From contig NC_057791.1 in NCBI RefSeq assembly GCF_014905175.1, forward strand, positions 12,714,177 through 12,778,176: DNA of 64,000 bases, read 5' to 3'. This DNA comes from Aphidius gifuensis (lineage: Eukaryota; Arthropoda; Insecta; Hymenoptera; Braconidae). The notes beneath the pieces were generated by a model. It ran no database searches and was not told the DNA's origin. It worked only from the letters and a program-made list of their open reading frames with translations. A program made the position numbers and the translations under genes. Below are positions 53,225 through 64,000 of this stretch, piece by piece. Numbering within the stretch: position 1 is the first letter of the stretch; the number at the start of each line of letters is the position of its first letter.

Positions 53225-53660
53225 TCAATTCGAAACACGCTGTGGATATACAGTATCCAAAGCCCAAAAAGCTTCAAAACACAAACTGACTGCATGAAGA
53301 ACTGTGTCAACGTTATATTTTATATCGTTGATAACGACATATGCTGTCTCAACATGTTGAAGTGGTCTAACAAACACTGGAATGGGTGTTAGTTTTAACC
53401 CTGCAGCATGCAATTTGACTTTAAGTGCATCTATAGCTGGATCAATTGATGCACAGTCCTGAGAAAATAGTGAAGCAACTTTAAAAAGGGCACAGAGCAT
53501 AGAAATATTCTGCAATTTTAAGACATTGATAGGCGTTTTCAATAGTATAGTGACGCAATAGGCAAGAGAGCTCAAAACAGGACTAAAAAAAAAGACAAGT
53601 AATGATAACTTTCGAGAAAAGTTGTGTAGCAAACTACATTCATTCCTTTGCCATTTGCTA
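53225..53660 (-). pseudogene. First ORF of the CACTA-like transposon (3' part)
   Basis: The minus-strand frame reads LCALFKVASLFSQD, IDALKVKLHAAGLKLTPIPV, then VVINDIKYNVDTVLHAVSLCFEAFWALDTVYP, and stops at 53225. This pattern (a paired sheet-like 'xYxVxSxxxAxDxxFKxFxxLxxxYP' block) is typical of a protein accompanying 'MHDxLEGV' transposases in insect repeats. That is recalled, not searched. It lies upstream of and on the same strand as the transposase pseudogene, as in a two-ORF transposon. The upstream side is cut by the 53661-55282 element. Excising that element recreates a TTTTTTTCTAG splice acceptor followed by this exon. Confidence 0.5.
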
Positions 53661-55282
53661 CCCTAGCGGAACACTCAACAACAGTTTGATAGCGACTTGT
53701 TAATGACATGGGCGCTTATTCAATAGCAAATTAATAGCAAGTCAATAGCAAAAAGAATTATGGATTACAAAGGCTCTACATTACACTAAACATATTAAAT
53801 TGATCTACATAAATTAAGGAAAAAATTAACAATGTTCCTATCATATTATTATAGCGTGATTCGATGTCATTTCTCAATAATGATAGCGAAGAATGATGTT
53901 AAATTTTTTTAGGTTATGTCCGAGCTGTCATTCGTTGTTGTCTGAGTTTTGGTAATTTATGGAAACTTACCGCGAGAATGGAATGACATAAAACATCCAC
54001 TCAATAGCTAGTCAATAGCTAGTTAATAGCAAAAAAAAAAAAGTACAAAATACGATATTTATCATTGCTATTGTTTAATTGTTTATTATATTGTTTTTTT
54101 AAAAGTTTTCAACAACAATACATAAAATTAAAAAAAAAAAAAATTTTTTTTTTCGTTTAAATTCGTCCAACATCTAGTCAATAGCAAGTCAACAGCAGAT
54201 CAATAGCAAATTCGTAGCAACTCAATAGCTAGTCAATAGCTAGTCAATAGCAAAAAAAAAAAAAGTACAAAATACGATATTTATAATTGTTATTGTTTAA
54301 TTGTTTATTATATTGTTTTTTTAAAAGTTTTCAACAACAATACATAAAATCTAAAAAAACAAAAATTTTTTTTTTTCGTTTAAATTCGTCCAACATCTAG
54401 TCAATAGCAAGTCAACAGCAGATCAATAGCAAATTCGTAGCAACTCAATAGCTAGTCAATAGCTAGTCAATAGCAAAAAAAAAAAAAGTACAAAATACGA
54501 TATTTATCATTGTTATTGTTTATTGTTGTTGTTTAATTGTTTATTATATTGTTTTTTTAAAAGTTTTCAACAACAATACATAAAATTAAAAAAAAAAAAA
54601 ATTTTTGTTTTTTTAAATTTTATGTATTGTTGTTGAAAACTTTTAAAAAAACAATATAATAAACAATTAAACAATAACAATTATAAATATCGTATTTTGT
54701 ACTTTTTTTTTTTTGCTATTAACTAGCTATTGACTAGCTATTAAGTTGCTACGAATTTGCTATGATCTGCTGTTGACTTGCTATTGACTAGATGTTGGAC
54801 GAATTTAAACGAAAAAAAAAATTTTTTTTTTTTTTAATTTTATGTATTGTTGTTAAAAACTTTTAAAAAAACAATATAATAAACAATTAAACAATAGCAA
54901 TGATAAATATCGTATTTTGTACTTTTTTTTTTTTGCTATTAACTAGCTATTGACTAGCTATTGAGTGGATGTTTCATGTCATTCCATTCTCGCGGTAAGT
55001 TTCCATAAATTACCAAAACTCAGACAACAACGAATGACAGCTCGGACATAACCTAAAAAAATTTAACATCATTCTTCGCTATCATTATTGAGAAATGACA
55101 TCGAATCACGCTATAATAATATGATAGGAACATTGTTAATTTTTTCCTTAATTTATGTAGATCAATTTAATATGTTTAGTGTAATGTAGAGCCTTTGTAA
55201 TCCATAATTCTTTTTGCTATTGACTTGCTATTAATTTGCTATTGAATAAGCGCCCATGTCATTACTGACTCTTCCGCTAGGG
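53661..55282. mobile_element. CCCTAGCGGAA element built of CAATAGCTAGTCAATAGC words, TSD TA
   Basis: The ends CCCTAGCGGAACACT and GACTCTTCCGCTAGGG are flanked by TA (53659-53660 and 55283-55284). The two halves are near-complete inverted copies: GGCGCTTATTCAATAGCAAA, GACATCGAATCACGCTAT and similar blocks mirror each other. The words AATAGCTAGTCAATAGCA and TTTAAAAGTTTTCAACAAC repeat in the arms. The whole element could fold as one hairpin. Confidence 0.85.
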
Positions 55283-55335
55283 TAGAAAAAAATAGAAATA
55301 TTTTAGACGAATTGAAAAAATAAATTCAATATATA

Positions 55336-55590
55336 GTAAAGAAAGGCCAATAGCTAAGGAACAAATTGAGCTCAAAAAAGAATGTAAATAACTATTAAAT
55401 TCAAGTCATAGAAATAGATTAAAAAATTAAATTCTATACTACGGACAGGCCAATAGCTAAGGAAAAAATGAAGATAAAAAAAAAATTTAATAGTAAGGAA
55501 AGGCCAATAGCTAAGTAAAGAATTGAGCTAAGAAATGAATGTACATAACTATTAAATTCAAGTCATAGGAATAGATTAAAATAGTATTTT
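55336..55590. repeat. Imperfect direct repeat
   Basis: A segment of about 90 bp starting AAAGGCCAATAGCTAAG and ending CAAGTCATAG-AATAGATTAAA occurs at about 55344 and again at about 55500. A shorter copy lies at about 55447. No coding content. Confidence 0.6.
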
Positions 55591-55775
55591 GTGTAACACG
55601 GGCCGAAAATTGAGAATTGTGTGCGCGCACCCACACATCCACGACTCGTAATTTTATGTCCGAGTTACACACACTATTTTTTGAAACCGAGATTTTGATG
55701 CATGTGACATTAATAATTAATAAAATTAATAATAATACTCAATTCAATTAATAATAATAATTAATCAAATCAATA

Positions 55776-56036
55776 CCCTGGTAGAAATATTTCTCCAACC
55801 TTTCTCCAACCAAAAATTTAATCCAACTTTTTTCCGACTTTTCTCCAACTTTTTTTCCGCCATTTCTTCAACCTGAAATGTACTCCAATTTTTTTCCAAC
55901 CTTTCTTCAACCAAAAATTTACTCCAACTTTTTTCCAACTTTTCTCCAACCATGGGTCATTTTCGTAAAAAGGTGGAGAAAGTTGGAAAAAAGGCGGAGA
56001 AAGTTGGAAAAAGTTTGAGAAATATTTCTACCAGGG
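55776..56036. mobile_element. 261-bp CCCTGGTAGAAAT element built of TTCTCCAACTTTT words
   Basis: The ends CCCTGGTAGAAATATTTCTC and GAGAAATATTTCTACCAGGG are perfect 20-bp inverted repeats. TA precedes the left end, and ATA follows the right end, so one base is uncertain. The interior is CTCCAACTTTTTTCC words, mostly in one sense up to 55955 and in the other sense afterwards. Confidence 0.75.
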
Positions 56037-56039
56037 ATA

Positions 56040-56925
56040 CCCTAGCGTATGCGTCGACACCTATTCGATCAGGATTTGACTCTCCGATGTAGCACTCAGT
56101 CGACAGCGATTTGACAGCCATTCGACAGCATATATATAAAACGTAATTCACGAGCGCCGGATAATCAAAATGAATTGGAAAAATATAAAATAAATATAAG
56201 ATTATAATGACAACAACTTAAACTGAAGAAAACCTTGACTAGTATATGTATTTAATATTAAATAAAAGTTTAAATTACATACGGTAGAGAGGTTAGGTTG
56301 ACATGATTCGAATATCTACTGCGGAGTCAAAAAGCTGTCCAGCCGCAGACCATTCATCGGTAATTGATTCGGTCATTATCACCGAGATATTTTGTCACTG
56401 AATCGACAGGCTTTCAACACCAAATTGAGAGGTGTCTAATTTGCTCATTTTTACGTAGGCGAAGCCTATAGTATTATTAATTTCAATTGTTAGTTAATTT
56501 GTTATTAACAAAAAACGGTCACCGTATAATTTTCAAAGTCAAATAATAAGAAAACTAAGAACAAATCATGGATGCGATTTTTTGCCAGGATATTAAGAAT
56601 GACGGAATTTATAATAATCAAGTTAAAAAAAGTTAATATAAAAAATGTTATTAACAATTAATTTAAAAATTATAAACAAAAAAAAAATTTTTTTGTTTAA
56701 ATTTTTACAAGTTTTTTTATTTATTCTATTAATTTTTTTATAAAAAAAATGCAAATTTATCATTAATAAAGTCCATTATAATGTTTACCAATTTAAAACA
56801 ATAAAAAATGAGCAAATTAGGCACCTCTCAATTCGGTGTCGAAAGCCTATCGAAAGGCAGTCGAAATGCTGTCGAAACGCGATCGAAACGGTGTCGAGAC
56901 AGAGTCAATAGATATATAGCGTAAA
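56040..56925. repeat. CCCTAGCG element remnant built of GTCGACAGC words
   Basis: The left end CCCTAGCGTATGCGTCG follows TA directly after the preceding element. GTCGACAGC, TTCGACAGC and GCTGTCGAAA words lie in both arms. AAATTGAGAGGTGTCTAATTTGC at about 56425 is mirrored at about 56805-56830. The right CCC end is missing or decayed. A block at about 56450-56640, beginning TACGTAGGCGAAGCC, is an insertion of the family seen at 25070-25375. Confidence 0.5.
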
Positions 56926-57237
56926 AAAATTGAAAAAAAGTTATTTTTACGATTGTATAATTTTTAAATGCTTAATTATACTGTTTTATTATCAAATCTA
57001 TAGTAAAAATCGAATCAAAAAAAAATTATTATAGTAAATTTAAATAAACGTAGTAAAAATCGAATTAAAAAAAAATGATCGTTTTTTTTTTTATTGATGA
57101 ACAGTGTCTTTTAACAATTCCAATGTTTTTTCTTTTTTTTTTTGTAGTTCAATATAAACTTTTGTAAATATATATATATATATATATTCATCATCATCTA
57201 TTTCTTTTTTCATAATATATATAATTTTAAAAATACT

Positions 57238-57415
57238 TCAAACAAGCTCAAGATTGATATGAGCACCCATTCTCTTGAGTGCCAAAATAGTATTGACAGC
57301 TTTCACCCATCTTCTCTTGATGACATATCTCTTCAATCTAACCTTGGAAATTGGATTTTCAAGTGCAGCAACAATCCAACGATGCTCCTGAAGTTCTACA
57401 GCTGATAATCTTTTA
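57238..57415 (-). CDS. Alternative last exon B of the MLCK gene (calmodulin-binding tail)
   Basis: The acceptor TTTTTTTTTTAG|TAAA at 57415 joins with the same phase as exon A. It also encodes the last kinase helix (KRLSAVELQEHRWIV) and then a basic amphipathic segment (KRYVIKRRWVKAVNTILALK, residues 303-322 of this isoform). Trp311, Val315, Ile318 and Met324 give 1-5-8-14 spacing, as in MLCK calmodulin-binding autoinhibitory helices. It ends at 57238. This would be the Ca2+/calmodulin-regulated form. Use of both exons in transcripts is inferred. Confidence 0.7.
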
Positions 57416-60400
57416 CTAAAAAAAAATTTTTTAAATAAACAAATAATTTTTTTTTTACATTTACTCACAGTTACTCAATTCGTGGCTCAATTTTTCTTTT
57501 ACAATTTACAATATTATTATTATTTTCTTTTTTTTTTTTTTTTGTTTTTTAAGGCTTTGAATAATTATTAGATTATAATTCTTTATTATATATTTATTTA
57601 CAAATTCAACGATAAGTCTTTGATGAATTTGATACACAAGATGTTTTATTTTGATCAACAGATGAAAAATATTCAGCTAGTGAATTAATTGATTGTCTTG
57701 CTACTGATTCTTTATCCCAATCAACACTTATTGATTTTCTACCACCAACACTACCAGGTCGTTCATCCCATTCACCAAGTAATTGTAATAACAAATTTTT
57801 AGTACTTGTCGGTTCATCAAAATCAATATTTTTATGTATATTACGAAGATTTGATATTCTTGGTACATCACGACATATTTCACCAAAACGATGTTTTGCT
57901 CTTGATTTTCTCCATGGCGGTGTTAAATCAATTTCTCTATCTAAATTATCATCCATTTCTAAATCTTTACGTATATCAATTTTCCAATTTCTCGATAATG
58001 AATTCGTTTTTTTAATATCATTATTATTTTTATTATCATTATTTTTCAATTTTTTCAATGTAAATTCTGGTAAAAAATAATCTTTTTTTTCAAAATTTCT
58101 ACCGGCATTAAATGTTGTACCATGTAAATTTCTTTGTCTTGTTATAGTTGATAATTTTTCTGATATTTCATTTGTTGCATTATCTAATGATTGATCGTGA
58201 TCAACGATTTTTTTTTTTTTATTCTTATTATCAATGAAATTATCATTATTTATTTTATTTTGTATTTTATTTATTTCATCTCCTGAATTTTTACTCGGTA
58301 AATTTTTTGAATTATCATTTGGTGACATGGACATTAATCGCAAATGTTCAGATAATTTAATAATTTCTTCAGCAAGAACAATTTGTGATGCTGTATCACG
58401 ATGTTGCAGTTGTTGTGAATTACCTTCTGATGCTCTCCGTTCAATACCAAGTGATGAAATATCAAGTGAAAAATTATTAATGCTTTCTTGAGATTCTGAT
58501 TGTTCTGATGGTGTACTACATATACTCTGTCTTGGTGATGGACTTTGACCTCTCAGAGAAATTGATTCATTGTTCATATTAACAACAATATTTCTTGAGT
58601 CATCATCCATCATGTAAGGACTATTTGGATGCTCTCTCCAACGTTCAACAAATAATCGCAAATTGTCTTTCGTAACATCTAATTCATTTTTATTTTTAAC
58701 ATCAACAACTTGACTTTTTTTCTTATTTTCTTCAATTGATTTATTTTTCTTTTTTCTTGATGGTTCCTTGATTTTTATTTTGTCCTTTGATGATTCCTTT
58801 GATGCCTCTACTTTCTTCTTTTTCAGCCATGGATGTTTTTGACATTGAGTTGCTGTTAATCGCTTTCTGGAAATATTTTCATCCTTTCAGTTCATTTTTT
58901 TTTTTTTTTTATTATTTTTTATTTTGTTTTTCATGTGGATCTTTCGTGCTCGATTTTTCCTTTGGTCTCTTTTTTTATGTGCTTGAATACTGCAAGTATA
59001 TTCTCCTTTTTTTTTTTTTATTTTTTCATTTTTTATATTCAATAAATGTTTATCTTGTGTTTATCAAAATTCAAATTAAAAAAGTGATCAAAATTCAAAA
59101 AATAAAATAAAAGTTTGTGAGTTATTATGGGATTATTGAGTTGATAAATTTATTAAGTATAAACCATAGAGCCACGAAAGAACCTTTATATTTTTAATTT
59201 CAAGCAGTGTAGTAAATTGAAAAATAAATATTTACTCACTCTTTGTCTTTAATGAGAAGTCGTCTGATGAAATCTTTGGCATCCTCAGATATTTCAGCAA
59301 AAGCATCGTGATCAAAATCATACTTGGCAATTGTTACATTTGCCATTGTCTCGACATCAGTATCACCCATAAACGGCGACAGCCCAGATAATCTAAAATA
59401 AAAATAAAATTCAGATAATATTTATAACTCATTTTATCCAATAAAAAAAAAATTCTTTTAAGAAATAAATAAAATGATCAATAAATTATTACAAAACATA
59501 GCAGATTACACCTATACTCCACATATCTGTTCCGTATCCAATTTGATCAAAATTAACAACTTCAGGTGCAACAAATTCAGGTGTACCAAATAAAACCTGA
59601 AGTTTTTTTTTTGGATCAAATTGACGTGCAAGACCAAAGTCAATTATTTTAATTCTGTTTCCTTCTTTAGTTAAACAAAGAATATTTTCTGGCTGTTGAA
59701 AAATAAAATTTTATTTAAATATACATACTGATTAATTATTAATTACAAATTTTTCTGTTGAAAATAATTCACTCTCTTTGTTTCTTTCGATTTATTACTT
59801 TTTTTTCTAAATTAGTCGAACTCGAAAATAAAAACATAATAAAGCAGTAAAAAATCAAGTAAATCGAAGATTGATCAGACAAAAACAATGTAAATCTAAA
59901 TAGGTCAGAGTGAACCAAGTTCATTGAAGGAAAATTTTTTTATTACTTTCTGTCCAATTTTTCTCTGTTTTACTCCACTTTTGTTCGATCGATTTCCGAA
60001 TGACTTTTTTTTATCTGATTTAGTCTGTTTTACTATCAGATTTGTTTAGACTAACTTCACTTTTCTCCTATTTACTACTTTTTTTTTTCGATTTAAATCG
60101 AGGAATTATTTTCACGAGTATATTATAATTGAAAATGAAACAAACCTTCATGTCAAGGTGAAGTATATTTTGCGAATGAACAAATTCAATACCCTCACAA
60201 ATTTGTCTCATAAAAACAGCACAACTACGTTCAGTTAGAAAAAAATCATCATCAATAACACGTTCAAAAAGTTCACCACCTTCAATAAGCTCTAATATAA
60301 CGTATATTTGTTGACCAGTGTCAATGGCATCATACAGTTGAATGAGTCTTGGATGTTGTAAACGTCGCATTATTTCAACTTCACGTTCAACAGCACGTCT

Positions 60401-62088
60401 ATCTTCTTTTTTTGTTGTGTTAACAACCTTCGCTGCCAAGCGAAGACCATTTTTTTTATCTTTACAATGATAGACTGTACCAAATTTACCCCTATAGAAA
60501 AAAAATAAAAGGTTGATTCAATTAATTGTCAATGATTCGTCCAATAATACTCGTGAAAAAATTAAATAACCGTAATAATTATAATTCAATAAAAAATAAG
60601 AATTTATTTAGTTTTATAAAAAAAAAACTTTATCTATCATTATTGTTTAAACATTAGTTAAAACGATTAAAATCATGCACAAATTATTTATCAATTATCT
60701 TCTATATATATTTATATTATTTTTATTTACAAAAATAATTATTGTGTAATAATTTTAACATTATCCTGCCAATTTTTGAACAGTTTTTTCATCTTGATCT
60801 CTGCTGGTCTCAAGATCATCAATCATATATAAACAAGCCACCATATATACAGAATAATTTTTAAAAATATTATAAAAATGTTTAAGAGTAAATGGAATCC
60901 AATCGGTATGCAGACTCACGATTCTCTGTCGTTGTCATGAGTGTTTAAGCCGACAATATGTATAAACGTATTATATTTATAGAAAAAGACCTTGATTACC
61001 AAAACACACACACACACACACACACACACCCCCTCTATGTTCGATTATCAACGCGTGTGGCTTCGAAATTCCTCAGTATAAAAAAAAACATATGCTTTAT
61101 ATTTTTTCATTCAAATATTCAAATATTGCATGAATAATAAAATTATTATTTTAATGTTTGGCATGGATTAATAATATTTTTTTTTTTTTTTTTATTATTT
61201 TAAATTTATCAGTGAACGAAAAAAAAGAATAGTATAAATAAATCTAACAAATAAAAATTTAATAATGAAAAAAAAAAAAAAATTTAATAAAAAATAAAAA
61301 CAAAATGCTATTGTTGATTGAATTGATAGAGGAAGTTTGTAAATAAACTTTTGATACGTATCATTGCCACGTGTTGGCATGAACCTCATGCCAATGATTT
61401 CATTAGTCATCAACATGTCTTTTCTCAATGGTAGTTGAAAAAAGTTATCAATTAAACTTCCTTACTTTTATTATTATTAATCTTTCATCGAGTTATTCAT
61501 TAAAATATTAAATTTTATGTAAAAATATAAATATGATAATTGAGAATAAAAAGAAACAATATTTTACTGCCAAAAAATAATAAACTTTGTTTTGAATTAA
61601 ATTTAATTGAACGAATCGTTGACCTTGACTCACCAATGAAATGCCAATTTCAACGTTTTCAAGGTCAATAGTTTCAAATAAAAATAATTGTTTAAATCAA
61701 TCACCTAGTTGTTAATAAATGCGTTTTAATTAATATAAATTTTTATATATACGTATTAATATTTTTTTTTTAACTTACCGTCCAAGCTCTGACTGAACAT
61801 CATAATCATCCTTAAAATTGATACCTCGTCTTATATTTACATCTCTGTATGGAAACGCAGGTTCAATTTCTAAAAATAATGATAATTTCAATAAAATTAT
61901 TTTTCATAATTGTTATTTTTTTTTTTTTTTTGAATTTTACAACATTCTTAAGCTGGGGCGTGATCTGGGTCAAGAATATTTGGGAAACCAAATATATTTT
62001 TCATATTAAATATTTTGCAAAATAATAAGAAAATCAATTTTTTAATAATCTTACCACCAACTGGATCACTCTCATCGACACGAATCAT
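57238..62088 (-). CDS. Myosin light chain kinase family Ser/Thr kinase, two isoforms
   Basis: Spliced on the minus strand: 62088-62055, 61869-61779, 60491-60146, 59692-59493, 59392-59240, then either 58866-57606 (694 aa) or 57415-57238 (333 aa). All junctions are GT-AG and both versions stay in frame. A complete kinase fold is visible: glycine loop GRGKFGTVY (residues 41-49), Lys63 in LAAKVV, helix-C Glu near 79, HLDMKPEN with Asp155, DFG at 175-177, GTPEFVAPE at 193-201, DMWSIGVICY and SGLSPFMGDTD. The GTPEFVAPE and FMGDTDVET signatures place it with MLCK/sqa-type kinases that phosphorylate the myosin regulatory light chain. No Ig or Fn3 domains are present, so it is a short kinase, unlike giant muscle forms. 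Orthology to Drosophila sqa or Strn-Mlck cannot be decided here. Confidence 0.88.
57606..58866 (-). CDS. Alternative last exon A of the MLCK gene (long Lys/Ser tail)
   Basis: The acceptor TTTCCAG|AAAG at 58866 joins in frame after KDFIRRLLIKDKE. The exon completes the kinase with KRLTATQCQKHPWLKKKK. A tail of about 400 residues follows, rich in Lys, Ser and Asn, with TPPWRKSRAKHRF and LLLQLLGEWDERPGS near the end, and stops at 57606. No calmodulin-binding helix is evident. AATAAA-type signals follow the stop (minus strand, about 57588-57597). The tail is probably disordered and its role is unknown. Confidence 0.8.
61003..61029. repeat. (CA)n microsatellite in an MLCK intron
   Basis: About 13 CA units followed by CCCCTC, in the 1.3-kb intron between 60492 and 61778. 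Confidence 0.85.
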
Positions 62089-63268
62089 GTCGAATTTTAA
62101 TTTGTTAATCTCACACGATTATTTCGGTCTTCCAGCAAACTCGATAAAATAAATAAATAAATTTTGAAAAATTCTACGAGTATAAAAAAAAATTGTCAAC
62201 TTTATAATATTAATTTTTTTTTTGCATGTAATAATAAACATAAAAAAAAAAAAAATAACGTGGTTAATGTCGTGTTGGCTGATGGCAATTATTGACTATC
62301 GCTGTAGACTTCTGAGGGTGTTCGTCTTTTGGCTCAGACGAATTTAGATTTTTCGATGGACGCCGCGGATTCTGCTTGTTAATCACGTGACTTTTAAATA
62401 CATCACTTGTAGGTTTATATCTCTCTGTATTTTCATTCTCCCTTCTCTTTAAAATAACATTTGAAAAAAAAAAAAAAAATAAATTATATGAGTATATTAT
62501 GATGTTGAAGGAAGAAAGATTTATATCAACTGTCTTTTTTCATTTTTGGATGTTGGTGTCAAGATACTTGGCCTCGTTATTGACTTCAAATTTGTTTGCG
62601 AAATTCCTGTTTTTGATATTCAAATATATACATTTATTTTAAATTCATTCATAAATTTTTTTTTTTTTTCATAAACAAACAACTTGAAATTTTTTGAATT
62701 CAAAATTTATTATTTCTTATCAATGTACTGAATAGTTTTCATCTCTAATACATATTAAGAGGCACAGTATCGCTTCAGGTCAAGTATGAGAAATAATAAC
62801 AATTTGTATAAAAAAAAAAAAAAAGAAAGCGAAAAACACTACCGAGCCTATTATACACCAAATAGCGGTAAACTTCCGTCGCTTTTTTTTATTCCTCAAT
62901 TTTTTCGCAAAAGTTATTGCTGTAATAAATAATAAAAACAAAATATGTATAGGTATATATTAGATTTTTCGTGTGTACCATGTTGATTCTATTTTAAAAC
63001 ATTTAGCAGATTTATTTTCACGCATGCGTTCTAGTGAAACTTTAAAATAGTTATTTGCAATTGGTTTAATTATTAGCCAGTAGTAAAGCTCAAAAAAAAA
63101 ACATGCACACATACATACCGGCTGTACCTAACTACCCTAACCTTACAACATCAAATGTCAACAACACCATCATATAAACATGTTATTTTATGTAGATTGT
63201 AGACACTTTTTTAAGAATTGTTGTTGACATTATCGATATTATTTAAAGTTATATTTTAATAAATAAAA
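62089..63268. promoter_or_regulatory. Shared upstream region of the MLCK gene and APC4
   Basis: About 1.2 kb between the divergent start codons, presumably containing both promoters. A GC-richer block at 62260-62420, on the MLCK side, contains an ATCACGTGAC E-box-like palindrome. A repeat remnant (62763-62885, related to 268-318/1048-1130) sits in the middle. No TATA box could be assigned with confidence. Confidence 0.35.
62763..62885. repeat. Dispersed repeat related to 268-1130
   Basis: CAGGTCAAGTATGAGAAA and ACTACCGAGCCTATTATACA match the two halves of the repeat interrupted by the MITE at 319-1043 (TCAAGTATGAGAAA and CTACCGTGCCTTATTATACA). This copy lacks the MITE. Confidence 0.55.
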
Positions 63269-64000
63269 ATGTCTGGGACTATTAAAAAACTGGAGGAACG
63301 TTCTTTAACTACAGAATTGACGTTAATGAAATGGTCACCAAAGATGGATCTTCTGGCAGTTGCCAACAAAAAAGGTAACTTTACAATTACTGACAATGTA
63401 AAAATTATTGACAATATTACTAACATTAGTTATTAAAAAAATAATAAAAATAATAGCAATGTTTTTTCCGAATTTCAGGTGAAGTTGGTCTTCACCGGAT
63501 AACCTGGCAGCGTGTCTGGCTTTTATCACCTCAGGATGAGGCTGGTGAAGTGTCTAGTATGGCTTGGAGACCAGATGGTAAATTATTAGCTGTTACCTAT
63601 GAAAATTCACGTCAATTGCATCTTATTGATATTGAAAATAAAAGTATTCTTCACAAAAAAGATCTTAATTTGGATAATAAAGTTACTTGTATGTCTTGGC
63701 TTCCTCTGGATACACGTCAATCATCTGATCCTGATAGTACGAATTTAAGTACAAAATTCATGACATCACCAACTGGTAAATATCTGCCACCTTTACCAAG
63801 TTTGAATAGAGGATTCAGTCAAGAACCTGAAAGAAAAGACTTTCTTTTTCAAAATCTTGACATGTTGCTAGTAAGACAATAATTTACAATTCAAAAATAT
63901 TTATTAAATTTTAATGAATAATTAAATTATTTTTTTGTCAAATAGCTTTATTTATTTATAGTTATTTATTTTTTAATTTTAGCTTGGCTATGATAATGGA
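63269..64000 (+). CDS. APC4: Anaphase-promoting complex subunit 4, 5' part
   Basis: Exons at 63269-63374, 63479-63870 and 63983-64000 (cut by the window end), joined by GT-AG introns with conserved phase. The start ATG at 63269 gives MSGTIKKLEERSLTTELTLM followed by KWSPKMDLLAVANKKGEVGLHRI. MAWRPDGKLLAVTYEN follows, then LIDIENKSILHKKDL and TCMSWLP, and exon 3 reads LGYDNG. This is the characteristic N-terminal WD40-like blade series of APC4, a scaffold subunit of the APC/C ubiquitin ligase that links APC1 and APC5 in the platform. About 172 residues are visible of a protein usually around 750-800 aa long. The match is by motif recognition. Confidence 0.85.

Overview
The window reads as AT-rich (low-GC) nuclear DNA of an insect, most likely a parasitoid-wasp-like hymenopteran. 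That is inferred from the very high A+T, short GT-AG introns and insect-type host genes; no species is claimed. Only three host loci look functional. They are a single-ORF 1,886-residue protein of unknown function (29736-35396, minus), a myosin-light-chain-kinase-family gene with two alternative last exons (57238-62088, minus), and the 5' part of the anaphase-promoting complex subunit 4 gene (63269-64000, plus). The last two are divergently transcribed and share an upstream region of about 1.2 kb.

Nearly everything else is a graveyard of nested transposable elements. At 1-10200 there is a TA-flanked inverted-repeat MITE, arrays of a CCAGAG word, a family of 'GGAGGCTAGGAGCC' repeats, a probable solo LTR and a LINE reverse-transcriptase fragment. 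At 10192-16105 (minus) lies a wrecked hAT-type transposase-derived gene broken by two elements. At 17762-21075 are remains of a PIF/Harbinger transposon (DDE transposase plus a second, MADF/Myb-like ORF). At 21104-23930 is a long inverted-repeat element with poly-G tracts. Fragments of paralogues of the large ORF lie on both sides of it (28575-29062 and 36690-38785). At 39550-53660 (minus) is a decayed two-ORF CACTA/tnp2-like transposon that has itself been hit repeatedly. It holds a 3.0-kb TTAA-flanked element (carrying another element and a LINE) and a hAT element with a perfect 8-bp duplication. The hAT element carries a solo LTR and three further elements, one of which holds a further TTAA MITE.

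The most unusual theme is a set of at least twelve elements (about 0.06-2.3 kb) with short terminal inverted repeats, mostly starting CCC (some CACGG), and with 2-bp target duplications that vary (TA, AC, TC, AT, AA, CA, TG). Each is filled with its own short word repeated in both orientations, for example CTGCCAGATTCTG, GCCAAGACTTGGC or TTGACAAATTTTG. At least six also carry a tRNA-like segment with recognisable A- and B-box sequences in the middle. In several cases the empty site can be read from an interrupted coding frame, a splice acceptor or a paralogue, so the boundaries are firm. How these elements move, and whether the CACTA/tnp2-like transposase seen here mobilised them, is inference.

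Boundaries of genes and of elements with target duplications are read directly from the sequence. Boundaries of other repeats are good to about 10-20 bases. All family names come from recognised motifs, not from searches.
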